From Allobosea sp. BH3 (GTDB taxonomy: Bacteria; Pseudomonadota; Alphaproteobacteria; Rhizobiales; Beijerinckiaceae): a stretch of DNA of 64,000 bases. Each line of letters starts with the position of its first letter. Positions within the stretch are counted from its first letter, which is position 1. This document shows positions 48,486 through 57,114 of the stretch, in pieces. The notes below the pieces were generated by a model. That model saw nothing but the letters and a program-made list of their open reading frames with translations. It did no database searches and had not been told where the DNA came from. Location: NCBI RefSeq assembly GCF_025499465.1, contig NZ_JAIMCA010000005.1:186001-250000 (forward strand). Reading direction: 5' to 3'. The translations under genes were made by a program, and so were the position numbers.

Positions 48486-49262
48486 GTGACAGCAGCCCAA
48501 AACACCAGGCCCGAGGACACCACCCATTTCGGCTTCGAGACCGTGAAGCTCGCCGAGAAGCAGGCCAAGGTCGACGACGTCTTCCACAAGGTCGCGAACC
48601 GCTACGACCTGATGAACGACCTGATGTCGGGCGGGCTGCACAGGGCCTGGAAAAGCGCGCTGCTCACCGCGATCAACCCGGCGAAGGACCGGCCCTTCCA
48701 TCACCTCGACGTGGCCGGCGGCACGGGCGACGTCGCCTTCTCGGTGCTGGAGGCCGGCGGCCCGCAGACCGACGTCACCGTGCTCGACATCAATGCCGAC
48801 ATGCTGCGCGTCGGGCGCGAGCGCGCCGACAAGCGCTTCCCGGATGACGACCGCATCCGCTTCGTCCAGGGCAATGCCGAGGCGCTCGGCCTGCCGGACA
48901 ATCATTTCGACTGCTACACCATCGCCTTCGGCATCCGGAACGTGCCGCGCATCGACAAGGCGCTGGCCGAGGCCTATCGCGTGTTGAAGCGCGGCGGGCG
49001 CCTGCTCTGCCTCGAATTCAGCCATGTCGATGTGCCGCTGCTCGACAAGATCTACGAGACCTATTCCTTCAAGGTCATCCCGCCGATGGGGCGGATGGTG
49101 ACGGGCGAGGCCGAGCCCTACCAGTATCTGGTCGAGTCGATCCAGAAGTTCCCGAAGCCGCAGGCCTTCGCGAACATGATCGAGGATGCCGGCTTCCGCC
49201 GGGCCAAGTTCACGCCGATGACGGGCGGTGTCGTGGCGCTGCACTCCGGCTGGAAGCTGTGA
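48486..49262 (+). CDS. ubiE: Ubiquinone C-methyltransferase UbiE (ubiquinone/menaquinone)
   Basis: SAM-dependent methylase for ubiquinone biosynthesis. 258 residues from GTG 48486; a TTG at 48465 is an alternative. Family signatures are [20 protein letters not shown] and SGGLHRAWK near the start, the SAM site [35 protein letters not shown] and [11 protein letters not shown]. The end [12 protein letters not shown] is typical. ubiB follows after 25 bases, forming a two-gene ubiquinone operon. Confidence 0.96.
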   Translation: MTAAQNTRPEDTTHFGFETVKLAEKQAKVDDVFHKVANRYDLMNDLMSGGLHRAWKSALLTAINPAKDRPFHHLDVAGGTGDVAFSVLEAGGPQTDVTVLDINADMLRVGRERADKRFPDDDRIRFVQGNAEALGLPDNHFDCYTIAFGIRNVPRIDKALAEAYRVLKRGGRLLCLEFSHVDVPLLDKIYETYSFKVIPPMGRMVTGEAEPYQYLVESIQKFPKPQAFANMIEDAGFRRAKFTPMTGGVVALHSGWKL

Positions 49263-49287
49263 TGGCGGGCATGACGGCTAGACCTGC

Positions 49288-50844
49288 ATGATCTCCTCCT
49301 TCTTCCATCTCCTGCGCGGCGCGCGCGTCGGCTTCGTGCTGGCGCGCGAGGGGGCTCTTTCGCTGGTCGATCCCTCGGTGCTGCCGCCCCTGGCGCGCGG
49401 GCTGATACGGCTCGGCCGGCTGATCGAGAGGCGCGGCGCCGGTTCCTCGGCGACGCGGCTCGCGGCGGCGCTGACCCGGCTGGGCCCGTCCTACGTCAAG
49501 TTCGGCCAGTTCCTCGCGACGCGGCCCGATGTCGTCGGCATGAGGATCGCGCAGGATCTCTCCGCCCTGCAGGACCGGATGCCCGCCTTCCCGATGGCGG
49601 AAGCGCGCGCCATCGTCGAAGCGGCCCATGGGGTGCCGCTGGAGGCCCTCTTTCCCGAATTCAGCGAGCCCGTCGCGGCCGCCTCGATCGCGCAGGTGCA
49701 TCGCGCCCGGTTGAAGGACGGGCGCGAGGTCGCGGTCAAGATCCTGCGTCCCGGCATCCGCGACCGCTTCAACCGCGATCTCGCCGCGATGCGCTTCGGC
49801 GCCGAGATGGCCGAGCAGCGATCCGCCGAGGCGCGCCGCCTGCGCTTCACCGGCGTGGTCGAGACGCTGGCGCGCTCGGTGGCGATGGAGATGGACCTGC
49901 GGCTCGAAGCCGCCGCCCTCTCGGAGTTTGCCGAGAACACCAAGGAAGACGCCGATTTCCGCGTGCCGGAGCCGGACTGGCAGCTGACGGCGCGCGAGAT
50001 GCTGGTCGACGAGTGGATCGACGGCGTGCGCCTCTCCGATATCGAGGGCCTGCGTGCGGCCGGCCACGACTTGGCCGAACTCGCCCGTAACATCATCCAG
50101 TCCTTCCTGAAGCACGCGATCCGCGACGGCTTCTTCCATGCCGACATGCATCCCGGAAACCTCTTCGTCGATGCGGAGGGCCGGCTCGTCGCCGTCGATG
50201 GCGGCATCATGGGGCGGCTTGGCCTGAAGGAGCGGCGTTTCCTCGCCGAGATCCTGCTCGGCTTCATCACCCGCGACTACCGGCGCGTGGCGGAGGTGCA
50301 TTTCGAGGCCGGCTATGTCCCGGCCCACCACGATGTCGAGGATTTCGCCCAGGCGATCCGCGCCGTCGGCGAACCGATCCACGACAAGCGCGCCGACCAA
50401 ATCTCGATGGCGAAGGTCCTGACCCTGCTCTTCGAGATCACCGGCATGTTCGACATGGCGACGCGCACCGAGCTCGTCATGCTGCAGAAGACCATGGTGG
50501 TGGTCGAGGGCGTCGCCCGCTCGCTCGATCCGCATCTCGACATGTGGGGCACGGCCGACCCCGTGGTGCGCGACTGGATCACGCAGAATCTCGGACCTCT
50601 CGGCAAGCTGGCGGATGCCGGGCGCGGCGCCCGTTCCCTGCTCGGCTCGCTCGCCGTCCTGCCCGATACAGTCGTCCGGGTGCAGCGCGTGCTGGGCCAG
50701 CTCGAGGACGCGTCCCGCAACGGCTTCGCGCTGGACGACCGCAGCGTCGAGGCGATCGGCCGGGCCGAGGCGAGGCGCAACCGCTGGGGCACCGCGGCGC
50801 TCTGGGTGATCGCGGCGCTGGTGGCTTATGGCGTGTTCGGCTAG
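49288..50844 (+). CDS. ubiB: Ubiquinone biosynthesis ATPase/kinase-like protein UbiB
   Basis: ADCK/ABC1-family protein of 518 residues needed for ubiquinone synthesis, anchored to the inner membrane. The family-specific KxGQ motif is in SYVKFGQFLATRPDVV, the Ala-rich loop is AAASIAQVHRARLKDGREVA with the ATP-binding Lys in VKILRPGI, and the metal-binding DFG-like region is HADMHPGNLFVDAEG with VAVDGGIMGR. The C-terminal segment (TAALWVIAALVAYGVFG) is the membrane anchor. Operon with ubiE; coaBC, often next, is absent. Confidence 0.96.
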   Translation: MISSFFHLLRGARVGFVLAREGALSLVDPSVLPPLARGLIRLGRLIERRGAGSSATRLAAALTRLGPSYVKFGQFLATRPDVVGMRIAQDLSALQDRMPAFPMAEARAIVEAAHGVPLEALFPEFSEPVAAASIAQVHRARLKDGREVAVKILRPGIRDRFNRDLAAMRFGAEMAEQRSAEARRLRFTGVVETLARSVAMEMDLRLEAAALSEFAENTKEDADFRVPEPDWQLTAREMLVDEWIDGVRLSDIEGLRAAGHDLAELARNIIQSFLKHAIRDGFFHADMHPGNLFVDAEGRLVAVDGGIMGRLGLKERRFLAEILLGFITRDYRRVAEVHFEAGYVPAHHDVEDFAQAIRAVGEPIHDKRADQISMAKVLTLLFEITGMFDMATRTELVMLQKTMVVVEGVARSLDPHLDMWGTADPVVRDWITQNLGPLGKLADAGRGARSLLGSLAVLPDTVVRVQRVLGQLEDASRNGFALDDRSVEAIGRAEARRNRWGTAALWVIAALVAYGVFG

Positions 50845-50942
50845 CGTCATTCTCGGGCGAAGCATGGCTTCGACCCGAGAATCTCATGCAGGATAGAGCG
50901 CCTCTTCGTCCCGAGATGCTCGGGTCAAGCCCGAGCATGACG
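50845..50942. repeat. Dispersed palindromic intergenic repeat (copy 6)
   Basis: Starts CGTCATTCTCGGGCGAAGCATGGC and ends GAGATGCTCGGGTCAAGCCCGAGCATGACG (each hairpin readable within those limits). It lies between the convergent ubiB and AMP nucleosidase genes. The second hairpin is a perfect 12-base stem in this copy. Confidence 0.87.
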
Positions 50943-50955
50943 CGCTCGTGGCCGC

Positions 50956-52410
50956 TTAACGGAACGGCGGTTCGTCGAAGCTTCTGAGCTTGCGCGAGTG
51001 GATCGCCGAGCCTGTCGCCTTCAGCTTCTTGAGCGCATCGAGCCCGATGCGCAGATGCTCGCCTACCGCCCGCTCATAGAAGGCATTGGCGGCGCCGGGC
51101 AGCTTGATCTCGCCATGCAGCGGCTTGTCGGAGACGCAGAGCAGCGTGCCGTAGGGCACGCGCAAACGATAGCCCTGCGCTGCGATGGTGCCGGATTCCA
51201 TGTCGACAGCGATAGCGCGCGACAGGTTGATGCGGCGCCTCGCCTTGGTCCAGCGCAGCTCCCAGTTGCGGTCATCCTGCGTCACGACCGTGCCCGTGCG
51301 CAGCCGCTGCTTCAGCCGATCGCCCTTTTCGCCGGTGATGTCGGCGGCGGCCTCCTGCAGCGCGACCTGCACCTCGGCCAGCGCCGGGATCGGGACATCC
51401 GGCGGCACCAGCTCGTCCAGAATGCCGTCCTGCCTGAGATAGGCATGGGCCAGCACATAGTCGCCGATGATCTGTGTCTGCCGCAGCCCGCCGCAATGGC
51501 CGACCATCAGCCAGCAATTGGGCCGCAGAACCGCGAGATGGTCGGTGATGTTCTTCGCATTGGAAGGGCCGACGCCGATATTGACCAGCGTCACCCCGTC
51601 GCCGTCCTTCCGGATCAGGTGATAGGCCGGCATCTGGAAACGGTGCCAGGGGCTGGACATCACCCGCTCCGCCGCCGAGACGTCGAGCCCGTTGCGGTCG
51701 ATTCGGATGCCGCCCGGCGCGACGAGCGCTTCAGCCGTGCCGGCCTCGATCTCGGCAATGCCGAGCCGGACGAACTGGTCGACATAGCGGTGGTAGTTGG
51801 TCAGCAGCACCCAGGGCTGCACGGCCCGCCAGTCGGTGCCGGTGTAGTGGACGAGCCGGCGCAGCGAGTAATCCACACGCACGGCGTCGAAGAGCGAGAG
51901 CGGGCGCGGCTCGCCCTCGACGATGTCGAAGGTGCCGTCCGCGATCTCGTCGCCCACCAGCGAGAGCAGCGGGGTCGGAAAATACCGGGCGAGCTCGGAG
52001 GCCGTGACCTTGCCGCGCCCCAGCTCGTCGCCGCCTTCGAGCGCGTAAGGATAGGGGATTTCCTGGTTGCTCAGCCCTGTCTCGATCGTCGCGCCATATT
52101 CCTCGACGAGGGGCTTGAGCTGGTCGAGCAGATAGGCGCGGAACTCGGCAGGCTGCGTCACCGTGGTCGAGTAGATGCCGGGCGCGGCGAACTTGGCATA
52201 GCCGCGCCGCGTCGCCGCCGGCAGCTTCGAGGGCTCGTAGGTGACGCGCAGCAGCGGGTAGCGATAGCGCTGGCGGGCTTCCGGTGTCGGCGCCTCGCCC
52301 GTATCGAAGAAGCGCTGCAGGTCGCCTCGCAAGGCCGAGCGCGCCTCCTCATAGAGGCGTTCGAGCCTGTCGAGGGCGGCCTCGGGCGTCGCGGCGATCT
52401 CGAAGCTCAT
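50956..52410 (-). CDS. amn: AMP nucleosidase
   Basis: Cleaves AMP to adenine and ribose 5-phosphate, regulating adenylate levels. 484 residues, full-length. The N-terminal domain ends LPAATRRGYAKFAAPG; the C-terminal phosphorylase-like domain has LVNIGVGPSNAKNITDHLAV, MVGHCGGLRQTQIIGDYVLA, DDRNWELRWTKARRRINLSR and the nucleoside-site VDMESGTIAAQGYRLRVPYG. Single-gene unit. Confidence 0.96.
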   Translation of the reverse strand: MSFEIAATPEAALDRLERLYEEARSALRGDLQRFFDTGEAPTPEARQRYRYPLLRVTYEPSKLPAATRRGYAKFAAPGIYSTTVTQPAEFRAYLLDQLKPLVEEYGATIETGLSNQEIPYPYALEGGDELGRGKVTASELARYFPTPLLSLVGDEIADGTFDIVEGEPRPLSLFDAVRVDYSLRRLVHYTGTDWRAVQPWVLLTNYHRYVDQFVRLGIAEIEAGTAEALVAPGGIRIDRNGLDVSAAERVMSSPWHRFQMPAYHLIRKDGDGVTLVNIGVGPSNAKNITDHLAVLRPNCWLMVGHCGGLRQTQIIGDYVLAHAYLRQDGILDELVPPDVPIPALAEVQVALQEAAADITGEKGDRLKQRLRTGTVVTQDDRNWELRWTKARRRINLSRAIAVDMESGTIAAQGYRLRVPYGTLLCVSDKPLHGEIKLPGAANAFYERAVGEHLRIGLDALKKLKATGSAIHSRKLRSFDEPPFR

Positions 52411-52503
52411 GGGCGGGTCCGGTCTGCTGCTGGGCTCCCGGTTCTAGCCGCGCCTCCTCCTGACAACAACCGGTCGCGACCGATCCTACGGTGCGGGCCG
52501 TGC

Positions 52504-52547
52504 TTGACAGTCGCCGGCGAGGACAATACTTAACCGATAAGTTAAGT
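52504..52547 (+). promoter_or_regulatory. Promoter with palindromic ArsR-like operator for SRPBCC operon
   Basis: TTGACA (52504-52509) is followed 17 bases on by TACTTA. ACTTAAC (52528-52534) and its complement GTTAAGT (52541-52547) form a palindrome with a CGATAA centre, covering the -10 region, so a bound repressor would block the promoter. TTAAC-type operators of this kind belong to ArsR-family repressors linked to SRPBCC genes. The following ~85 bases lead to the ATG at 52632. Confidence 0.6.
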
Positions 52548-52631
52548 GATGGCGCGAGCGCGAAACGAAACCGGAGGGACGGCCGGGCGTTCGATCGTTC
52601 GAGCCCTTCGCTCCGAGGAAAGGTCCCGGCG

Positions 52632-53177
52632 ATGCTCAAGACAGTTCTCCTCAGCCTGCTCGGTGTCGTCGCGATGGCGGTCGCCGTGGTGCTGTTCCTG
52701 GCGGCGCGCAAGCCGGACAGCTTCCAGGTCACGCGTTCGACCACGATCAACGCGCCGCCGGAGCGCATCTATCCGCTGATCGCGGACTTCAGGGCCTGGG
52801 ACGCCTGGTCGCCCTGGGAGAAGAAGGACCCGGCGATGAAGCGCAGCTATGGCGGCGCGGCATCCGGGCCCGGCGCGACCTATGCCTGGACCGGCGACAA
52901 GAATGTCGGCGAGGGCAGCATGCGCATCGTCGAGGCCAGCGCTCCGGGCCGGCTCGCGCTCAAGCTCGATTTCCTCAAGCCCTTCGAGGCGCATAACGAC
53001 GTCGTCTTCGCCCTGACGCCAAGGGGCAGCGCGACGACGGTGACCTGGATCATGACCGGCCCGACGCCGTTCATCGGCAAGATCATGCACGTCTTCATGG
53101 ACATGGACCGCATGGTCGGCGGCGATTTCGAGTCCGGGCTGGCGGCGATGAAGGCCGCGGCCGAGCGGCCCGCCTGA
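52632..53177 (+). CDS. SRPBCC family protein with N-terminal membrane anchor
   Basis: A 181-residue protein with an N-terminal membrane segment (MLKTVLLSLLGVVAMAVAVV) and a START/polyketide-cyclase-like fold: VTRSTTINAPPERIYPLIAD, WDAWSPWEKKDP, YAWTGDKNVGEGSM and a C-terminal helix FESGLAAMKAAAE. Such proteins bind hydrophobic ligands; this one is membrane-tethered. ATG 52632 follows AGGAAAGG. First gene of a likely operon with a DUF1579 and a VOC gene, all about 35 bases apart. Confidence 0.88.
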   Translation: MLKTVLLSLLGVVAMAVAVVLFLAARKPDSFQVTRSTTINAPPERIYPLIADFRAWDAWSPWEKKDPAMKRSYGGAASGPGATYAWTGDKNVGEGSMRIVEASAPGRLALKLDFLKPFEAHNDVVFALTPRGSATTVTWIMTGPTPFIGKIMHVFMDMDRMVGGDFESGLAAMKAAAERPA

Positions 53178-53214
53178 GGCGATCACCCAAAAGAAACATG
53201 AGAGGAGACGACCC

Positions 53215-53697
53215 ATGATGGGCGAGCCGCAGAAGGAGCATGAATGGCTCCGGCAGCTGGTCGGTGACTGGACCGCCGAGATGAACTGCTCGATGGGGCC
53301 GGACCAGCCGCCGGGAACGTCGAAGGGCACGGAAAGCGTGCGCTCGCTCGGCGGGCTCTGGACCCTCGGCGAGGGGCAGGGCGAGTCCCCGGAGGGCCAG
53401 AAGGTCACGAGCCTGATGACGCTCGGCTTCGACCCGGCCAGGGGCCGCTTTGTCGGCAGCTTCGTCGCCTCGATGATGTCGATGATGTGGATTTACGACG
53501 GTGCGCTTTCCGAGGACGGCAAGTCGCTGGTCCTCGACACAGAAGGGCCGAGCATGACCGGCGATGGTTCCATGGCGAAATACCAGGACATCATCACCTT
53601 CCTGTCGCCGGACCACCGCACCCTGACCTCGCGCTCGCCCGGGCCTGACGGCCAATGGACCGAGTTCATGAGCGCGCATTACCGCCGCAAGGGCTGA
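53215..53697 (+). CDS. DUF1579 domain protein
   Basis: A 160-residue cytoplasmic protein of the DUF1579 family: MMGEPQKEHEWLRQLVGDWT near the start, SVRSLGGLWTLGEGQGE, LGFDPARGRFVGSFVASMM and ETEGP-like LDTEGPSMTGDG are family landmarks. Beta-barrel folds of this kind often bind small hydrophobic molecules. GGAG precedes the ATG. It lies between the SRPBCC and VOC genes and probably shares their function, which is unknown. Confidence 0.85.
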   Translation: MMGEPQKEHEWLRQLVGDWTAEMNCSMGPDQPPGTSKGTESVRSLGGLWTLGEGQGESPEGQKVTSLMTLGFDPARGRFVGSFVASMMSMMWIYDGALSEDGKSLVLDTEGPSMTGDGSMAKYQDIITFLSPDHRTLTSRSPGPDGQWTEFMSAHYRRKG

Positions 53698-53730
53698 GCG
53701 TCCGCAGGACAAAAACGAGGAGGAAACCCG

Positions 53731-54165
53731 ATGAAGCTGTCGACCTATCTGATGTTCGAGGGTAATTGCCGCGAGGCCTTCAGCCACTACCAGAAGGTGC
53801 TGGGCGGCACGATGCAGGCCATGATGGATCACAGGGGCACGCCGGCCGAGGAGCATGTCGCCCCCGAATGGCGCGACAAGATCCTGCATGCCTGCCTCGA
53901 GATCGAGGGGCAGCTGCTGATGGCCTCCGACGCCCCGCCGGACCGCAGCGACGGTCCGATGCGCTCTGTTTCCGTGAGCATCGGCGTGGCGACCCCGGAG
54001 GACGCCGAGCGTATCTTCGCCGGCCTCTCCGAAGGCGGCGCGCGGATCACCATGCCGATGGCCGAGACCTTCTGGTCGCCGCGCTTCGGCATGCTGGTCG
54101 ATCGCTTCGGCACCAACTGGATGGTCGGCGCCGAGATGCCGGCCGATCAGGCCAATTGCGGGTGA
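53731..54165 (+). CDS. VOC (glyoxalase/PhnB-like) family protein
   Basis: A 144-residue protein of the vicinal oxygen chelate superfamily. PhnB-like motifs: LSTYLMFEGNCREAFSHYQK, VLGGTMQAMM, ILHACLEIEGQLLMASDAPP and MAETFWSPRFGMLVDRFGTN, WMVG. Metal ligands are hard to assign and PhnB-like proteins often lack them, so it may not be an enzyme. Start preceded by GAGGAG. Third gene of the SRPBCC-DUF1579-VOC set, a gene combination seen in many proteobacteria under ArsR control. Confidence 0.9.
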   Translation: MKLSTYLMFEGNCREAFSHYQKVLGGTMQAMMDHRGTPAEEHVAPEWRDKILHACLEIEGQLLMASDAPPDRSDGPMRSVSVSIGVATPEDAERIFAGLSEGGARITMPMAETFWSPRFGMLVDRFGTNWMVGAEMPADQANCG

Positions 54166-54176
54166 GGCACGGGCGG

Positions 54177-54267
54177 CGTCATTCTCGGGCTTGACCCGAG
54201 AATCTCAGGCAGGACGAGGCGCGGGAGCCTCCTTCGGGAAGAGATGCTCGGGTCAAGCCCGAGCATC
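54177..54267. repeat. Dispersed palindromic intergenic repeat (copy 7)
   Basis: Starts CGTCATTCTCGGGCTTGACCCGAGAAT, a perfect hairpin, and ends GATGCTCGGGTCAAGCCCGAGCATC, a second perfect hairpin. It lies between the convergent VOC and SDR genes. Confidence 0.87.
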
Positions 54268-54287
54268 AAGCTCCCCTTTTTTCGCGC

Positions 54288-55043
54288 CTACGACCGCCCG
54301 CCGTCGACGGAGAGCACCTGCCCGCTGATCCAGCTCGCCTGCTCGCTCAGGAAGAACAGCGTCGCATGTGCGATGTCCTGCGGCGTGCCGAGCTTGCGGG
54401 TGTGGATGCTCTCGACGAGGCGCTTCTGCCCCTCTGGCCCGTAGCTCTCCCATTGCCGCTCGGTGGCGGGGTTCGAGCGCACGAAGCCGGGCGCCACCGA
54501 ATTGACGGTGATGCCGTGCGGGCCGAATTCCCAGGCGAGCTGCTTCGTCAGCCCGACCAGCGCGTGCTTGGCGCTGGAATAGGCCTGGATGCCCGTGAGG
54601 CTCGGCCGCAGGCCCGCCCCCGACGAGATCGTGACGATGCGGCCATAGCCGCCCTTCTTCATCACCGGCGCGGCAGCCTGCGCCAGGAAGAAGGCGGAAT
54701 CGACATTGGCGGCGAAGATCACCCGCCAGTCGGCTTCCGAAATCTCCTCGATGGCCCGGCCAACCTGGCCGCGCACGCCGCCCGCGGCGTGGACCAGCAG
54801 GTCGAGGCGGCTCTCTGCCTTGGTGATCTCGCCGACGAGCTTCTGCGCGGCTTCCGGCGAGCCGAGATCGGCCGCATGCGCGCTCGCGCCGATCTCTCGG
54901 GCCGTCGCCGCCACGCCTTCGGCATCGATGTCGGCGAGGTGGACGCGGGCGCCGGCCTCGGCCAACGCCGCGGCGATGGCGCGCCCGATTCCCTGCGCGG
55001 CGCCGGTGACGAGGGCTACGCGGTTGTCGAAACGGATCTGCAT
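54288..55043 (-). CDS. SDR family oxidoreductase
   Basis: Classical short-chain dehydrogenase of 251 residues. The NAD(P) loop is VALVTGAAQGIGRAIAAALA, an Asp in VHLADIDAEG suggests NAD(H) preference, and the catalytic residues are Ser in TISSGAGLRP, Tyr-x3-Lys in YSSAKHALVGLTK. It ends WISGQVLSVDGGRS. The start is ATG 55043, overlapping the upstream ketopantoate-reductase-like gene by 28 bases. Last gene of a three-gene unit with isoaspartyl peptidase; substrate unknown. Confidence 0.94.
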   Translation of the reverse strand: MQIRFDNRVALVTGAAQGIGRAIAAALAEAGARVHLADIDAEGVAATAREIGASAHAADLGSPEAAQKLVGEITKAESRLDLLVHAAGGVRGQVGRAIEEISEADWRVIFAANVDSAFFLAQAAAPVMKKGGYGRIVTISSGAGLRPSLTGIQAYSSAKHALVGLTKQLAWEFGPHGITVNSVAPGFVRSNPATERQWESYGPEGQKRLVESIHTRKLGTPQDIAHATLFFLSEQASWISGQVLSVDGGRS

Positions 55044-56053
55044 CGGTCGATCAGTACTTTCAGCGTCTCGAAGGCCATCGGGCGGCGGCCTTCCTCGATG
55101 TCGTGGATGAGCGCAACCAGCGTCTCCAGCGCCGGCGTCGGCACCCCGACCTCGCTGCCGAGCGTCGCGATGATACCGATCTGCGGATCGACCTCGGTCT
55201 TGCGCTTGCGCACCGCGAGGTCTCGCCAGATGCCGGAATGGGTCTTGGCCGTCTGCGAGGTGTAATGGGCCAGCCAGCGTATCGTCTCGACCTGCGGGCC
55301 TTCCGGCCGGCCGGGCGCGAACACCATCGGATCGAATTCGCCGAAGCCGAGCGAGGTGATGCCGCGTTTGGCCGCCACCGCCCCGACCTCGCGCCCGAGC
55401 GCCAGCCAGACCGGCAGCCGCGCCGGATCGGCGAAGTTCGCCGACATGGAATCGTCGGTCAGCGCCGTGCCGAACAGCATCGCGCCATAGGCGAGCTTGC
55501 CCCAGAGATAGCCGAAGATGTTGTCGGTCAGGATGGCATCGGGCTCGAACATCTTGAGCAGCCGGTGCATCTCCGCGGCGCGCGCGCTCACCGTGCCGTC
55601 GAGCTCGCCGACCACCACCGCGCTGCGGTTGCCGTAGAGGATTTCGCCGGGCCCGAGCCAGTCGGCGCCGAAATTGACGAAGCAGCCCATGGTCCGCCGC
55701 TCGCCAACGGCCTTCGCGATGGCGAGCTCGTTCAGGCCGTTCTGGGCGGAGAGCACGAAGCCGTCCTCGGCCAGATGCGGCGCGAGCATCGCCAGCGCCG
55801 TTTCCGTAGCCCCCGCCTTCACGGCGAGCACGATGCAGCTGTAGCGGCCGGTCAGCTCCTGCGGCGTCGCGGCGGGTACGACCTGCCGGAATCCCTCGAC
55901 GGGGCCGGTGATGGCGAGCCCGCTCGTCCGGCAGGCCTCGACATGCTCGGCCACGATGTCGACCAGCAGCACCGGGATGCCGGCGCGAGCCCAGTAGGCG
56001 CCGAGCGTGCCGCCAATGGCGCCTGCGCCCCAGATCAGGATCGGTTCGCTCAT
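55016..56053 (-). CDS. Ketopantoate reductase-like oxidoreductase
   Basis: A 345-residue member of the 2-dehydropantoate 2-reductase (ApbA/PanE) family. The N-terminal dinucleotide site is ILIWGAGAIGGTLGAYWARA, then CIVLAVKAG and LSAQNGLNELAI; the catalytic Lys region is YLWGKLAYGAMLFGTALTDD. Members include PanE and many catabolic 2-ketoacid reductases; the amide-catabolic neighbours make a role outside pantothenate synthesis likely. Overlaps the isoaspartyl peptidase gene by four bases (ATGA). Confidence 0.9.
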   Translation of the reverse strand: MSEPILIWGAGAIGGTLGAYWARAGIPVLLVDIVAEHVEACRTSGLAITGPVEGFRQVVPAATPQELTGRYSCIVLAVKAGATETALAMLAPHLAEDGFVLSAQNGLNELAIAKAVGERRTMGCFVNFGADWLGPGEILYGNRSAVVVGELDGTVSARAAEMHRLLKMFEPDAILTDNIFGYLWGKLAYGAMLFGTALTDDSMSANFADPARLPVWLALGREVGAVAAKRGITSLGFGEFDPMVFAPGRPEGPQVETIRWLAHYTSQTAKTHSGIWRDLAVRKRKTEVDPQIGIIATLGSEVGVPTPALETLVALIHDIEEGRRPMAFETLKVLIDRCRSVSTTA

Positions 56054-57000
56054 GCCGCCTGCCCGGCCAGTTCGACGTCGCCATGGGTGGCGACATGGAT
56101 GAGCCCGTCCGGGCTGACCCAGCCGCGATACATGCCCTCGGTGTTGAAGGGCGCGACGATGTTGCCCTCGGCATCGACCGCGACGAGGCCGGCGCCGATC
56201 TCATGCGCCGAAAGCTCGGCCAGCACGGCCTGCGTCGCGTCCGCCAGCGAGAGACCCTTGTAGGCGATCAGCGACGCGATCTCGTGGCCGACGCAGTAGC
56301 GGATGAAATACTCGCCCTTGCCGGTGCCGGAGACGGCGCAGCGCCCGTCGCGGGCATAGGTGCCGGCGCCGATGATGGGGGAATCGCCGACGCGCCCGGC
56401 CGGCTTGTTGGTGTAGCCGCCGGTCGAGGTCGCGGCTGCGAGGTGCCCGCGCGTATCGCAGGCGACGGCCCCGACGGTGCCGTGCTTCTCGGCTTCGCTC
56501 GCCTCGGCGGCGGTGCCGACGAGCTCGCGGATCTTCATCGAGGCGAGGTTCTTGCGCCGGCGCTCGGTCGAGAAATAGGCGTTATCGACCGTATCGATGC
56601 CCTCATGCTCGGCGAAGGCGTCGGCGGCCGGCCCGGTGAGAAGCAGCGGGTCGCCGCGCAGCATCAGCGCCTTGGCGGCCAGGATCGGGTTGCGGATGCG
56701 CTTGGCGGCGCAGATGGCCCCGGCGGCGAGCGTCTCGCCATCCATGATCGAGGCGTCGAGCTCATGGTCGCCATCCGCGTTGAAGGCGGAGCCATAGCCG
56801 GCGTTGAAATGCGGCGAATCCTCCATCACCCGGACGGCAGCCTCGACCGCGTCGACGGCAGGCCCGCCCTTGGACAGGATCGTCCAGCCCGCGCGCAGCG
56901 CCGAGGCCAGGTCGGCGCGCGCCTGCGCCCATTCGGCCTCGGTCATCTCCGGCTTCGGCAGCGTGCCGCAGCCGCCATGGATGGCAAGCGCGAGAGTCAT
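56050..57000 (-). CDS. Isoaspartyl peptidase / plant-type L-asparaginase
   Basis: Ntn hydrolase of 316 residues that self-cleaves into two subunits. The N terminus LALAIHGGCGTLP is typical, followed by AGYGSAFNADGDHELDASIM. The nucleophile Thr at the cleavage site is in EKHGTVGAVACDTRGHLAAA, followed by STGGYTNKPAGRVGDSPIIG. It hydrolyses isoaspartyl dipeptides or asparagine. First gene of a three-gene unit that begins after a terminator, so it has its own promoter in the ~110-base gap upstream. Confidence 0.95.
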   Translation of the reverse strand: MTLALAIHGGCGTLPKPEMTEAEWAQARADLASALRAGWTILSKGGPAVDAVEAAVRVMEDSPHFNAGYGSAFNADGDHELDASIMDGETLAAGAICAAKRIRNPILAAKALMLRGDPLLLTGPAADAFAEHEGIDTVDNAYFSTERRRKNLASMKIRELVGTAAEASEAEKHGTVGAVACDTRGHLAAATSTGGYTNKPAGRVGDSPIIGAGTYARDGRCAVSGTGKGEYFIRYCVGHEIASLIAYKGLSLADATQAVLAELSAHEIGAGLVAVDAEGNIVAPFNTEGMYRGWVSPDGLIHVATHGDVELAGQAA

Positions 57001-57013
57001 GTGAGAACCTCTG

Positions 57014-57040
57014 AAAAGGCCTTGCCCCTCGGGGGCAAGG
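57014..57040 (-). terminator. Intrinsic terminator of the MarR-binding protein operon
   Basis: Minus-strand stem CCTTGCCCC / GGGGCAAGG with a three-base loop (57040-57020), then CCTTTT (complement of 57014-57019). About 75 bases after the binding protein stop and just upstream of the isoaspartyl peptidase ATG. Confidence 0.65.
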
Positions 57041-57114
57041 TGTCTGCGGGCAAGCGGATCAGGGGGCCGGCGTCAGACCGGGCGCCCCTTCTCCGTCGCG
57101 GACGCCGGCGCGCC

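Noticed and set aside
55044..56204. Extension of the SDR gene to 638 residues
   Set aside because: The added segment is a shadow of the ketopantoate-reductase-like gene in another frame and has no domain. ATG 55043 gives a normal SDR length.
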